Positions 1-9,015 are shown, counted from the first letter of the stretch. The stretch is DNA of 64,000 nt from JAENVU01 sp046598395 (GCA_046598395.1 JBKJIQ010000009.1:269998-333997); one strand, 5' to 3'. Numbers and translations are program-made. Notes: generated by a model from the sequence alone, not told the origin.

Positions 1-1459
1 CGAGACGCAGTTCGGCGAAGACATCCTCACGCTCCGAGGTCCACTCGTACGAACGAGCCTCGTCCTCGACACCCTGCGGATGCCGAGCCAGGCCGAACGA
101 CTGGCCTGGATGGCCACCGTTATCCCCACCCTTGCGGGTACCGGGATCATCTACTGCCTGACCATCGCCGATACCGAGCGCGTAGCGGGCTGGCTGGCCG
201 GGGTGGGGATCGATGCCGCCGCCTACAGCGGAGCTACCGACCCCGCGCTGCGCCTACTCCTCGAGGATCGACTGTTGCGCAACGAGTTGAAGGTACTGGT
301 GGCCACCTCAGCGCTCGGTATGGGCTACGACAAGCCCGACCTCGCGTTCGTCATCCACTTTCAATCGCCCGGATCCCCGATCGCGTATTACCAGCAGGTT
401 GGTCGCGCCGGACGCGGGATCGACGTCGCCCACGGGGTGTTATTGAGCGGTCACGAAGACCGCGACATTCAGGACTACTTCATTCGCGTCGCGTTTCCAC
501 CGCAAGATCTTGCCGAGGCGGTGCTCGAGTTCCTCGATGCCGTGGGCGACTGGGTGGGCGTCGGCGCGATCGAAACCGAGGTCAACATCCGCCGCGGTCG
601 GCTCACCTCGATGCTCAAAGTCCTGGAGGTGGAAGGCGCGGTCGAGAGACGCGGCGCGAAGTACCGACGCACGGAGGGAGCATGGGTCTACCCCGCGGCG
701 CGCATCGAGCACGTGACCGCGCAGCGCCGTCGCGAGCAACAGATCATGGACGACTATCTGGACAGCGAGACGTGTCTCATGGAGTTGCTCGGCCGCGCGC
801 TCGACGATCCCACCGCGTCTCCGTGCGGTCGATGCTCACGCTGTACCGGCGAGAGCTTGGCAATCGCGCTCGACCGGGCGCTGGTGGTACGCGCGCAGGA
901 GTACCTGCGGCACAAGCCCCTGACGATCGACCCGCGCAAGATGCGCGCGGTCGGCGGCAAGATCCCTGTCGACCAGCAACTGGAAACCGGGCGCGCCCTC
1001 TCGTTCTGGGGCGATGGCGGTTGGGGCGGGCTCGTGAAGGAACAACGCGCCCTTGGTGAGTTCTCCGATGAACTCGTCGGCGCCGCAGTGCGGCTCGTGC
1101 AGATGTGGAAGCCCGAACCCCGCCCACGTTGGGTCGCCAGCGTGCCCTCATCGCGCCACCCGGATCTCGTGGCATCGGTAGCGAAGCGAATCGCCGCCGA
1201 ACTCGGCATTCCGTATCACGGTGCCGTATCCCGACTACGGGACGCGCTACCCCAAGCCGAGATGCAGAACAGCTCGCAGCAACACGCCAACGTCCTGGGC
1301 GCCTTCGCTCTCACCGAGCCCGTGCCCGACACGCCGGTCCTCCTCGTCGACGACACCACCGACTCGCGCTGGACCCTCACCGTGGTGGGCGGACTCCTGC
1401 GCGAGGGTGGAAGCGGACCGGTGCTCCCCCTCGTTCTCGCCCAATACTCCGGCGACTGA
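1..1459 (+). CDS. recQ: RecQ-family ATP-dependent DNA helicase, C-terminal part (5' end outside window)
   Basis: The reading frame is open from the first bases of the window, so the gene starts upstream and only the second RecA-like domain onward is present. Visible are helicase motif V (VATSALGMGYDKPD) and motif VI (QQVGRAGRG), then a Cys cluster (SPCGRCSRC) like the RecQ zinc site, and a winged-helix-like stretch. The last ~120 residues hold a PRPP-loop-like VLLVDDTTDSRWT segment, an extension typical of actinobacterial RecQ proteins that resembles phosphoribosyltransferases. The family unwinds DNA 3'->5' in recombination and repair. The family call is firm; the role of the C-terminal extension is unknown. 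Confidence 0.93.
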   Translation, partial: ETQFGEDILTLRGPLVRTSLVLDTLRMPSQAERLAWMATVIPTLAGTGIIYCLTIADTERVAGWLAGVGIDAAAYSGATDPALRLLLEDRLLRNELKVLVATSALGMGYDKPDLAFVIHFQSPGSPIAYYQQVGRAGRGIDVAHGVLLSGHEDRDIQDYFIRVAFPPQDLAEAVLEFLDAVGDWVGVGAIETEVNIRRGRLTSMLKVLEVEGAVERRGAKYRRTEGAWVYPAARIEHVTAQRRREQQIMDDYLDSETCLMELLGRALDDPTASPCGRCSRCTGESLAIALDRALVVRAQEYLRHKPLTIDPRKMRAVGGKIPVDQQLETGRALSFWGDGGWGGLVKEQRALGEFSDELVGAAVRLVQMWKPEPRPRWVASVPSSRHPDLVASVAKRIAAELGIPYHGAVSRLRDALPQAEMQNSSQQHANVLGAFALTEPVPDTPVLLVDDTTDSRWTLTVVGGLLREGGSGPVLPLVLAQYSGD

Positions 1460-1495
1460 CAGGGCGTTCCTAGCTCGCCCAGTTCTCCGGACCGG

Positions 1496-2539
1496 CTACC
1501 GGAGAACGGTCGTGCGCCGGGTGGTGACACCGGGCAGGTTGGCCAACTCCATGAGTTCGGCACGAGCGCGATCGCGATCCCGATCGAAGACATCGTCGAG
1601 AAACGCACCCAGCATCCTGAGGTGGAAACCCACCGTGGGCCGCCATGGGTCGCCTGCGGTACCCGTGACCTGATCGGCCATGCTCGAAACGAACTCCGTC
1701 ACGATCTCGGGAACGTTCTCGACCTGCGGCGCAACTTCCAGGTACAGGCCCACATCGCTACACGCTTGGTGACCCGCGTGCTCAACGTCGACGCACAACA
1801 CATCGGTGTTCACCAGAGCAGCAAAGCCCCGATCTGCATCGAGTGCAGGCGGCGTGGTCTGGTCCTTCGCGCCCGCAATGATCAGGGCCGGCGCCGAAAT
1901 CCGTCCGAGGACACGCCGACGCAGCGAGCGCATGAACGGCTGGAGCCCGACCACTGCACCGACGCGAGCATCCACAGGATCCGCGCCCGCAAACGCGTAG
2001 GCCGTCCAGGCGCCATAGGAATGGCCCGCCACCGCGATCTGGGATTCATCGAACTCCAACGCGGGCGTGAAGCCCGCCCCGCCTGCGAGCGTGACATCGA
2101 GAAGATGGCGAACGTCCTGCACCCGTTGCTGTTCGTTCGTCTCGTCGTCCACCGCCGATCCCGTCATCCAGTCGAACAGCGTGTCGCCCGGGTGATCCGC
2201 GGCTACCACCACGTACCCGCGCGCCGCGAGCCCTTCGCAGAGCATCACATACGACGTGCGCGTCCCGCTCCGGCCATGGGACCAGACCACGAGCGGATGC
2301 GAACCCGGCGCGGCCAGTGCGTCCACAACTGCCGTCGCGGTGAAGCCGACCCCCGGGAGCAACTCATAGACCGAACGACTCCCGGCATCGTCGACCGCGG
2401 GATACCAACAGTCGACGAGCAACGTCCGGTCATCACGTGCGGAGTCGATGAGCGTGGTCGAGGTTCGACCGACGGCATGCACCGGCGGCTCGAGCGGCAA
2501 TCCGGCTGAGAGTGGTGTGGTCATCACCCACCGTCGCAC
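1496..2539 (-). CDS. alpha/beta hydrolase (PAF-acetylhydrolase/dienelactone-hydrolase-like)
   Basis: A 347-residue protein with a nucleophile elbow GHSYGAW near residue 172, an acid-loop candidate (AGAKDQTTPP) and a late His (EHAGHQ) completing a Ser-Asp-His triad. The N-terminal half has the oxyanion-type VVWSHGRSGTR segment. The family hydrolyses esters or lipids; the substrate cannot be read from sequence. The GTG at 2539 is preceded by AAGGTGAG on the minus strand; an ATG five codons later (2524) is the alternative start. It is convergent with recQ, separated by 36 bp, and transcribed alone. No signal peptide is evident. Confidence 0.85.
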   Translation of the reverse strand: MRRWVMTTPLSAGLPLEPPVHAVGRTSTTLIDSARDDRTLLVDCWYPAVDDAGSRSVYELLPGVGFTATAVVDALAAPGSHPLVVWSHGRSGTRTSYVMLCEGLAARGYVVVAADHPGDTLFDWMTGSAVDDETNEQQRVQDVRHLLDVTLAGGAGFTPALEFDESQIAVAGHSYGAWTAYAFAGADPVDARVGAVVGLQPFMRSLRRRVLGRISAPALIIAGAKDQTTPPALDADRGFAALVNTDVLCVDVEHAGHQACSDVGLYLEVAPQVENVPEIVTEFVSSMADQVTGTAGDPWRPTVGFHLRMLGAFLDDVFDRDRDRARAELMELANLPGVTTRRTTVLR

Positions 2540-2615
2540 GAACTCACCTTCTGGACCGAACCCGTCGTCTGACGAAGGTGCTCAACCCAGGAGGACAACC
2601 CGCCGATGACCTGCC

Positions 2616-4381
2616 ATGGTGACCAGCGCCAGGAATCGGGCCTACGTGGTGCTGGCTGCGCTCGGCGCTCGGAGCTCTGGCGATCGCGCGCGCCGCGATG
2701 CCCACGGGCCCCCTCGCCGAGATCGTCTTCCTCCTCGCTCCTGGCGTCGCGACCATCGCGCTGGCACGGGCAGCTTGGAACCACCACCCCGACGACCCAA
2801 CCGCCTGGGGGACGCTCGCGGCGGCGATGGCGCTCTTGCTGACCGCCGAAATCTTGTGGGCAGTTCTCCAGACAACGAGCCCGAATGCGTTCCCGACCGT
2901 CGCGGACTACCTCAGTGACCTCGGGCTCGCCATCCTCGTCGCCGGGCTCTGGCGAACCGCGAGCCGGCTCTCGACCATCGGCGATCGCACTCGACATCGC
3001 CCTGTTGGCAGAGGTCGGGAGGCTCGAGGACATCATCTTCATGCTGTCCTACGGTGCGTGGGCCGGGGCCGCCATCTGTCGAGGACCGGTCCGTGCCAGG
3101 CCGCCGAGTTCCATCCCACATCTCGGCGCCCGTCGACTGTCGCTCCTCCTCGTGTGCGCGGTCACGCCCCTGGTGACTCTCGTCGGCCTCGAAGGCTGGG
3201 GCCGGAGCCCGGACCGCTTCACGTTGGTAGGCATCGGGTCCGCCGGCTTGGTCATCTGGGTACTCGTCGGCGTTCGCGGTGCGGCGTTGATCTCGATCGG
3301 GCGCGCGCTGGCGACGGCCCAGGGCAACGAGCGATTCGCGGCCATGGTCGAAAACGCCACTGACGTGGTCATCACCATCGACGCCGAGGAGGAGATCACC
3401 TACGCGAGCCCCTCCGTGCTCACCCTCTGGGGATTCGACCCGGCCGACCTGATCGGGCGTCGCTTCGCCGACGTCACCGACCCGGACGACGCCGGAAGCG
3501 TCCGCCGCCAACTCCAGAACGCGGTGGGGATCCCGTCCCGATCGACCGTCAGTTTCCAGACCCGGGTCCCTCGAAAACATGGCGGGGTTTGTACATGCGC
3601 GGCCGTCGCCGCGAACCTCACCGATCACGCCGGCGTCGACGGCGTCGTCATCACGTTGCGCGACATCACCGCGGAGCTCGCGCTCGAGCACCAGCTCCGA
3701 GCGAAAGCGTTCAACGACGAACTCACCGGCCTCGCGAATCGAGCGCTATTCATGGACCGGGTGGAGCATGCGCTCCGGCTCCGAGACGCCTCATCACATC
3801 GTGAGGTCGCGGTGCTCGCACTCGACATCGACGACTTCAAGCACATCAATGAGGGACTCGGGCATTCGGCCGGGGACGAACTGCTCGTTGCGGTCGGATG
3901 TCGCCTGACCGAATGCGTACGACCTGGAGACACCGTCGCTCGTCTCGGCGCCGACGAGTTCGCTATCTTGCTCCAAGGCGGAACGGGCAGAACGGAGTCC
4001 CTTCAGTTCGCGGCTCGAATCGACGAAGTGATCGACGACTTTGGAACGGGGTACTCCTCGCTGGCCTACCTCCAACGATTCCCAGTGGACACCCTCAAGA
4101 TCGACCAGGCCTTCGTCGCCGAGATCGAAGCCGACAGCGTCAACCTGCTCGCTCACACAATCGTGCGGCTTGCGAGCACCCTCGAGATCCCGGCGATCGC
4201 CGAGGGTATCGAGCATCTTGGCCAGCTCGAGAACCTCGCCCGGCACGGTTGCACCGCAGGGCAGGGCTTCTACCTCGCGCGACCGATGTCGGCGGAGGCC
4301 TTGACCACCCTCGTCGTCCGTTCCGATGGAATGATCCCGCTCCATGCTGCATGCGCGCCGAATCCGACACGCAGCTCGTAG
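2616..4381 (+). pseudogene. decayed membrane-PAS-GGDEF-EAL c-di-GMP protein
   Basis: Remnant of a diguanylate cyclase/phosphodiesterase. The N-terminal membrane region reads in frame 1 to about 2980 (with a possible earlier start in another frame at 2616), then homology continues in frame 2 (DIIFMLSYGAWAGAA onward), so there is a frameshift plus probable loss of several helices. Frame 2 carries a PAS domain (ENATDVVITIDAEE), then a GGDEF domain whose signature reads GADEF. Soon after ADEFAILLQGG the sequence jumps in frame to the late EAL segment DDFGTGYSSLAYL. The end of GGDEF and the first half of EAL, including the EAL motif and most metal ligands, are therefore missing. Frame 2 is open from 2885 to 4381 and could still make a partial protein, but enzymatic activity is unlikely. 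Confidence 0.8.
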
Positions 4382-4418
4382 ACCGAACGACTTCCGGCGT
4401 GTCCCGTCCCCGCGTTCA

Positions 4419-4808
4419 TCACGGCCACGCCAGCCCTGCGCGCGTGGCTGCGTCCTCGATCGCGTCGGTCAACCCCTCAACGGACCCGCCGCGGGCCTCC
4501 AGCTCGTCCGGACCCAACAGAACCACCACAGCATCGTCGGTCGTCTCCGCAACCACACTCGGCAACCGACCTGCCACCGCGAGCCGCACCGCGCCGGGCT
4601 GGTCGTCCCGATGGAATGCCTCGAACGGGACCGGCAGCCCCTCGCGGCACTGCTGCCAGTCGCGCCGCTCCCTGAAGACTCCATGGGTGATGTCGCATAG
4701 GGCGCAATGCGCGCTTCCCAGGCGGGCACCGACCCAGTAGGTGATCTCGCCGCGCCACGAACCGTCGGCGTCATAGATCCCAACGAGGCGGACGATCGTG
4801 GAGGACAT
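4419..4808 (-). CDS. conserved hypothetical protein with CxxC-H motif
   Basis: A 129-residue protein taken from the internal ATG (MSSTIVRLVGIYDADG), because residues upstream in the frame look like noise over the divergent promoter. The most conserved-looking stretch is GSAHCALCDITHG, a CxxC with a nearby His that could bind metal or act as a redox site. The remainder is a compact acidic domain without membrane segments. I recall similar unnamed proteins in actinobacteria but no assigned function. It is divergent from the phosphonate pair starting at 4915 with 106 bp between. Confidence 0.7.
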   Translation of the reverse strand: MSSTIVRLVGIYDADGSWRGEITYWVGARLGSAHCALCDITHGVFRERRDWQQCREGLPVPFEAFHRDDQPGAVRLAVAGRLPSVVAETTDDAVVVLLGPDELEARGGSVEGLTDAIEDAATRAGLAWP

Positions 4809-4901
4809 CAGGCGACGCGTACCCGCGCCGGGCCCGGTGTGATCATGGCCGCAGACTATTCGTGGCACGACCGCCGGGCCCGGCGCCCCGGGGAGGAGGC
4901 G

Positions 4902-4907
4902 TACCCT
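4902..4907 (+). promoter_or_regulatory. -10 box (TACCCT) of a leaderless transcript
   Basis: TACCCT fits the actinobacterial TAnnnT -10 pattern and ends 7 nt before the GTG at 4915, so transcription would start at or next to the start codon. A GGAGG at 4908-4912 is too close to the GTG (2 nt) to act as a normal ribosome site, which supports leaderless initiation. Confidence 0.5.
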
Positions 4908-4914
4908 GGAGGCT

Positions 4915-5688
4915 GTGGCGCCGACCGTGTACTCCGAGGTTGACGCTGATGGTTCAGCGTTCTTCGCCGAACATGGTTGGATCCTGACCCGCAGCATCGA
5001 TGACGCCGGGGCCGCGCAACTCCGAGTCTGGGTCAACGAGATCATGGCGTGGCCCGACGACGGCGACCATCTGCACTACCGAGAGATGACCGACGTGGGC
5101 CCCCGCCTGTGCCGCACCGAGAACTTCGTGCCGTTCCACGCCGATCTTCGCGCGCGGTTGACCACCGGCGCGATGGTCGAGGCCGCGAGTGCACTGCTCG
5201 GAGAACCCGCGGTCCTCTACAAGGAGAAGATTAATTACAAGGCGGCCGGCGGTGCGGGCTACGCACCCCATCAGGACGCGCCCGCGTACCGCTTCGTCGA
5301 GCGCCACGTGTCATGCATGGTTGCGATCGACGACGCCGACGCAACGAACGGTTGCCTCGAGGTTGTGTCAGGTATGCACCACACGGTGCTGCCCACCGAC
5401 GATGACGGTTGTATTCGCTCCGACCTCGTCGCAGCAATGGATTGGGACACCGTCCCGGTGTCTGCCGGCACCACGCTCTGGTTTCATTCCCGCACACCAC
5501 ACCGAAGCGGGCCGAACACCTCAAACCGCGATCGCCGGGCGCTGTACCCCACGTACAACGCGCGTCGGGAAGGTGACCTTCGCGAGGCATACTACCGCCA
5601 AAAACTCGCCGAGTTCGCGGCGGCGGAGGCCGATGGTTCTCGCGTGCAGGTCTCGCTCATCAACGATTTTCAAGGACGGCCCGCATGA
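4915..5688 (+). CDS. Fe(II)/2-oxoglutarate dioxygenase of the PhyH family, PhnY/TmpA-like
   Basis: A 257-residue phytanoyl-CoA-dioxygenase-type protein. The 2-His-1-carboxylate facial triad is visible as H119-x-D121 (APHQDAPAY) and H196 (TPHRSGP), with Arg residues around 205-208 placed to bind 2-oxoglutarate. The stop overlaps the start of the next gene by 4 bp (ATGA). That neighbour is clearly PhnZ-like, so this gene is most likely the partner that hydroxylates the carbon next to phosphorus of an aminoethylphosphonate-type substrate (PhnY: 2-aminoethylphosphonate; TmpA: its trimethylammonio analogue). Fold and triad are seen; the substrate is inferred from the neighbour. Confidence 0.82.
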   Translation: MAPTVYSEVDADGSAFFAEHGWILTRSIDDAGAAQLRVWVNEIMAWPDDGDHLHYREMTDVGPRLCRTENFVPFHADLRARLTTGAMVEAASALLGEPAVLYKEKINYKAAGGAGYAPHQDAPAYRFVERHVSCMVAIDDADATNGCLEVVSGMHHTVLPTDDDGCIRSDLVAAMDWDTVPVSAGTTLWFHSRTPHRSGPNTSNRDRRALYPTYNARREGDLREAYYRQKLAEFAAAEADGSRVQVSLINDFQGRPA

Positions 5689-6239
5689 CGCAGCCCGCGA
5701 CCGTCGACGATGTGCTTTCCCTTTACGACCAGTTCGGAAATCAGAGGTACGGCGAGGACGTGACCCAAACGGCGCACGCACTCCAATGCGCGGCACTGGC
5801 CGTTACGGAACGGGCGGCCGATGCACTCGTGGCGGCTGCATTGCTCCACGACATCGGACATCTTGTGCATCTCGACGAGTCCGGCCGGGATGCCGACGCC
5901 GATCAGATCGACGACGAACATGAGGCAATCGGTGCGCGGGTCCTCGCGCCGATTTTCGGACCTGACGTTGCCGGTCCCGTCGCGCTGCACGTCACTGCCA
6001 AGCGCTACCGGTGTGCCGTCGAGGCGGACTACTTCGCCGGGTTGTCTCCCGCGTCCGTCCGCAGCCTGGCGTTGCAAGGCGGACCGCTCACCACCGATGT
6101 CTGCGTGATCTTCGCAGCCCATCCTGCGGCCGATGCCGCGATTGCTCTTCGAGGCTGGGACGATGTCGGCAAAGTCGACGGCCTCCACGTCGGCACCATG
6201 ACTGACTATCGCGACCTGCTCCAACGCCTTACTCGGTAA
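5685..6239 (+). CDS. PhnZ/TmpB-like HD-domain mixed-valent di-iron oxygenase, C-P bond cleaving
   Basis: A 184-residue HD protein matching the PhnZ pattern as I recall it: THALQC-like TAHALQC (H31), LLHDIGHL (H55, D56, H59), DDEHEAIG (H79), LHVTAKRY (H102, K106), YFAGLSPAS, and GWDDVGKV (D159/D160). A Tyr-Gly-Glu near residues 22-24 corresponds to the substrate-sensing Tyr/Glu loop described for PhnZ. This class uses O2 and an Fe(II)/Fe(III) pair to split 1-hydroxyphosphonates into phosphate and a carboxylate (glycine for PhnZ, glycine betaine for TmpB). It is translationally coupled to the upstream dioxygenase by an ATGA overlap and meets the cupin gene tail to tail with an 11-bp overlap. 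Confidence 0.85.
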   Translation: MTQPATVDDVLSLYDQFGNQRYGEDVTQTAHALQCAALAVTERAADALVAAALLHDIGHLVHLDESGRDADADQIDDEHEAIGARVLAPIFGPDVAGPVALHVTAKRYRCAVEADYFAGLSPASVRSLALQGGPLTTDVCVIFAAHPAADAAIALRGWDDVGKVDGLHVGTMTDYRDLLQRLTR

Positions 6240-6633
6240 GGGTGCCGCCGGAGTCGGCGAACTCGTACCGAACGGCCGCGTAGTGATCCACGGCAAACAC
6301 GTACACCAACTTCAACGGTGTGGGTCCGGTGTTCTGCACGTAGTGCCAGACTCCCCCTGGCACAAATACTGCGCTCCCCGGTTCTACTGGGTGGGCGTCC
6401 TGGTCGAGGTACACGTCACCGTAACCACTGATCACGTAGTAGATCTCCGGCTCGGCGTGGCGGTGGCGGGCGCCTTCCACCGGGGCTCCTACCGGGATCT
6501 CCGCGGTGCCGACGGTCATGGCGTGGGTTGGCGTCCGATCGCCACTCACCAGCGTTCGCCAGTTGACGATTCCATCCCAGGCTTCGATCTCGACATCGCG
6601 TTCGTGCGCGACGTACGCGTTCACAATGGGCAC
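6229..6633 (-). CDS. cupin-domain protein
   Basis: A 134-residue single-domain cupin. Motif 1 reads RHRHAEPEIYYVISG, supplying two His and a Glu for metal, and motif 2 is around PGGVWHYVQNTG. The start is GTG with an ACGGAG ribosome site about 8 nt upstream. It ends 11 bp inside the phnZ-like gene on the opposite strand and is divergent from the selenoprotein gene at 6755, sharing a 121-bp intergenic region. The substrate is unknown; dioxygenase, isomerase or sugar-binding roles all occur in the family. Confidence 0.8.
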   Translation of the reverse strand: MPIVNAYVAHERDVEIEAWDGIVNWRTLVSGDRTPTHAMTVGTAEIPVGAPVEGARHRHAEPEIYYVISGYGDVYLDQDAHPVEPGSAVFVPGGVWHYVQNTGPTPLKLVYVFAVDHYAAVRYEFADSGGTLTE

Positions 6634-6754
6634 CTACAACTCCGTTCCGCAACCAACAACGCGGAAATGATAAATCCGAGTAGACGGCCGTTCGGACATC
6701 GGGGTCGAACTTTCGCGTACGGTTCCGCCCACCAACTCAGAACCGGGAGCAATC

Positions 6755-7909
6755 ATGAACGGCGACGAAACAATGCGTGCATATTCAGCGTCGCTCGACG
6801 CGCCGGATTTCCCGGAGCCGGCGTGGGTGACACCAGTACGGCTCGCGGATGCGACTGTCGCCATCGTGACCTCCGCCGCGCTCCATACGCCGGATGACGA
6901 AGGCTTCAGCAACGACGACACCGGCTACCGGTTCATCGACCGCGGCCGTCGGGATCTTGCGCTCGGCCATTGGAGCCCCAACTTCGATCGCTCGGCATTC
7001 GCAATGGACCTCAACGTGGTCTTCCCCATCGATCGACTCGTGGAACTCGCCGCGCTCGGCACCATCGGTGCAGTCGCCCCACGCCACGTGTCGTTTGCCG
7101 GTAACCAACCCGACGACGTCTCTACGATCCGTCTCGACACCGGCCCGGCCGCTGCGGCGGCGCTCCACGGCGATGGTGTGGACGTGGCGATCTTCACTCC
7201 CGTCTGACCACTCTGTACGCGCACCGTGAGTGTGCTCGCGCATGTCTTCGAAGCCGCCGGAATCGCTACCGTGGTCCTGTCGTCGGTCCGCGGCGTGACC
7301 GAGAAAGTGAATCCGCCCCGCGCATTGCATTGTGAGTTTCCGCTCGGCCGACCACTCGGCCGACCGAACGACCCTGAGTTCCAGCACGATGTTCTGGCGC
7401 GAGCCCTCGCGCTGCTCGAGGTTCCCGCGGGTCCGGTACTGGTGGATTACCCGGATGTCATTGAGTCCGACGAACATCCCGCCGCATGCTCGCTTCCTCC
7501 GCGCTTCGACCCCGGTCTTCCGGCGGCCGTCGATGAAGCACGCGGCCTGCGCAAGGCGTACGAACGGACCCGCGCGCGGCGCGGAGTCACCTCAGTGGGT
7601 CGTGTGGTGGACGCTGACGGGGTGGCCGATGCCCTTGGTGTACTCGACGCAATTGCCAACGGCGCCGACTGGTCCACCGCCGGGATTCCCGAACTCAACG
7701 GGCCTGCACTCTGCCACGACATCCGCTCGTACTACGAGGAAGCTGCCATCGAGTTGGCCACGGGCCCTGCACCGGGTGGTCGCGCCATCGACGCATGGTT
7801 CCACGAAACCACCGAGGCGGGGACCACGGTGCTCGCGGCTCGCGCCGCCATGAAGAACGCCGGCGCTCCGTTCCCGTTGTGGTTCTACATGACCCCCGCC
7901 CACCGATAG
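6755..7909 (+). CDS. GrdB/PrdB-family reductase-like selenoprotein (in-frame UGA = Sec candidate)
   Basis: Two open stretches, 6755-7204 and 7208-7909, lie in the same frame and are split only by UGA at 7205-7207. Read through, the site is TPV-U-PLCTRT, the Sec-x-x-Cys redox motif of glycine/sarcosine/betaine/D-proline reductase selenoprotein B relatives, at U151 and C154 of a 384-residue protein of normal family length. Flanking stretches (MDLNVVFPIDRL, GAVAPRHVSFAGN; later EKVNPPRALHCEFPLGRP) fit the non-clostridial branch of this family. A hairpin at 7219-7235 meets the bacterial SECIS spacing rule. The start ATG has GGGAGC 4 nt upstream; M7 at 6773 is an alternative. The in vivo reaction is unknown. 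If UGA is not decoded, the gene would be split. Confidence 0.82.
7219..7235 (+). promoter_or_regulatory. SECIS-like hairpin downstream of UGA
   Basis: GCGCAC (7219-7224) pairs with GTGTGC (7230-7235, one G-U) around the 5-nt loop CGTGA. The apical loop lies about 18-22 nt after the UGA, and a G is among its first two bases. Both match the general bacterial SECIS description (loop roughly 16-37 nt from UGA, G early in the loop). Confidence 0.6.
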
Positions 7910-8041
7910 CTTCGAACGGTTCACCGGACTCCGCCGATGAACGGCGAGCGTCCAGCCCGGAAGACTTGGGACGTACGGTCCTACCCACCCCAAGCGCACC
8001 TAGGTACGGTAACGAGAGATGGTCTTTCCAAGGAGGAACCA

Positions 8042-8518
8042 ATGGCTGGCAAACGACGAGACACCAACGGCATCGAAGCCCTGCTCGACCGACTGGGCAC
8101 GGCGACCGATCAGCTCACGAAGGCGTCCGAGAAGCAGGCCCGCGAGATCGACCGGCAACTGAAGCGACTCGTGGACCGCGGTGAAGCCTCGACGGAGCGC
8201 CTCTTGAAGGCAATCGACAAGGAGATCCGGTCCCAGATCGCGGGTTTGCGGCGCGAGTTGCGCGATGTGGAGCGGCGTGTCGCCGACATGCGTGCCGCCG
8301 GCGTGAAACAGATGTCGGCCAAGAAGGCTCCCGCAGAAGAGGCTCCCGCGAAGCAGTCGGCCACCACGAAGCGCCCCACCAAGAAGGTGACTGCGAAAAA
8401 GGCGACCGCTAAGAAGACTCCCGCGAAGAAGTCGGTTGCCAAGAAGCGCCCGGCGAAGAAGACATCAGCCACCAAGACTGCCGGCCGGGCTCCCGTCGCG
8501 AAGCGCGCGGTGGGCTGA
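8042..8518 (+). CDS. coiled-coil protein with histone-H1-like Lys/Ala tail
   Basis: A 158-residue protein. The start is ATG 8042, with an excellent AGGAGG 5 nt upstream, rather than earlier in-frame starts. Residues ~10-80 are heptad-rich and charged (amphipathic coiled coil, phasin-like). From ~85 to the end the protein is repetitive AKK/PAKK sequence closely resembling eukaryotic H1 tails and the C-terminus of PhaF-type or HupB-like nucleoid proteins. DNA binding through the tail is likely; a polyhydroxyalkanoate-granule or nucleoid role is inferred only from composition. A TACGGT -10-like box lies near 8002-8012. Transcribed alone. Confidence 0.8.
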   Translation: MAGKRRDTNGIEALLDRLGTATDQLTKASEKQAREIDRQLKRLVDRGEASTERLLKAIDKEIRSQIAGLRRELRDVERRVADMRAAGVKQMSAKKAPAEEAPAKQSATTKRPTKKVTAKKATAKKTPAKKSVAKKRPAKKTSATKTAGRAPVAKRAVG

Positions 8519-9015
8519 GTTCGGCGTCGGTCACAACACCGTGACGATCGATACCCCACTGACCGACGCCCGCGCTCGTACGCGCGATCAAAGGTGCAGG
8601 ACGCGCCGATAGCGACCATCTACCCGAGCGGAGTACTCCGACCGGATTCGCCGGATCTCAGCGTGAATCGCTTTGCGTTCGTTGCGTGGTTGCGACACCG
8701 CCAAAGACCACATCGGGGACTTCGATCGTCGACGTGCATGATGTCGCGGCAGGTATCGAGCGCGCCCTCGAAATCCCCGGGCGATGGTTCGCCCGACGGT
8801 GACCACGCCCGGATCGTCCAAAGTTCCTGCGAGGCGGTCCCACCCCGGAGTCGTGACACCGAAGTTCCGTATCGGTTCGAGCGCGGAGCAAAGCGTGGCC
8901 GAAGCGGACGGCCGATTGCCAGGTTCCCTGGTACGGTGCGGCTGCCTGGTTCGTTCGGGCAGCCGTTCTCTATTCCGCTGATGCGTTCATGGTCGGCGAA
9001 GCCAAAGGAGCCCTC
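8519..9015. other. 500-bp gap without a convincing gene
   Basis: No reading frame here has family features. A short plus-strand stretch around 8695-8800 (TSIVDVHDVAAGIERALE) faintly resembles the end of an NAD-dependent epimerase and could be a relic, but it is too short to call. A stem-loop at 8939-8965 lies near the start of the next small gene. Confidence 0.5.
8939..8965 (+). terminator. stem-loop CGGCTGCC/GGCAGCCG
   Basis: Perfect 8-bp stem with an 11-nt loop, followed by TTCTCTATT but not a true T-run. It lies 50 bp before the 38-aa gene, so it could be a terminator for upstream transcription or a leader structure of the small gene. Confidence 0.35.

Noticed and set aside
1622..2509. 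295-codon plus-strand open frame opposite the first hydrolase
   Set aside because: Mirror of the minus-strand hydrolase; Arg/His-rich with no domain. Many similar antisense frames in the window were rejected for the same reason.
5685..6239. Annotation as an HD phosphohydrolase
   Set aside because: The TAHALQC, HVTAKRY and GWDDVGKV blocks and pairing with a PhyH dioxygenase fit PhnZ/TmpB oxygenases better.
7205..7207. UGA as a true stop separating two genes (6755-7207 and 7226-7909)
   Set aside because: Both parts are in the same frame, the family motif runs across the UGA, and no ribosome site precedes the second part.
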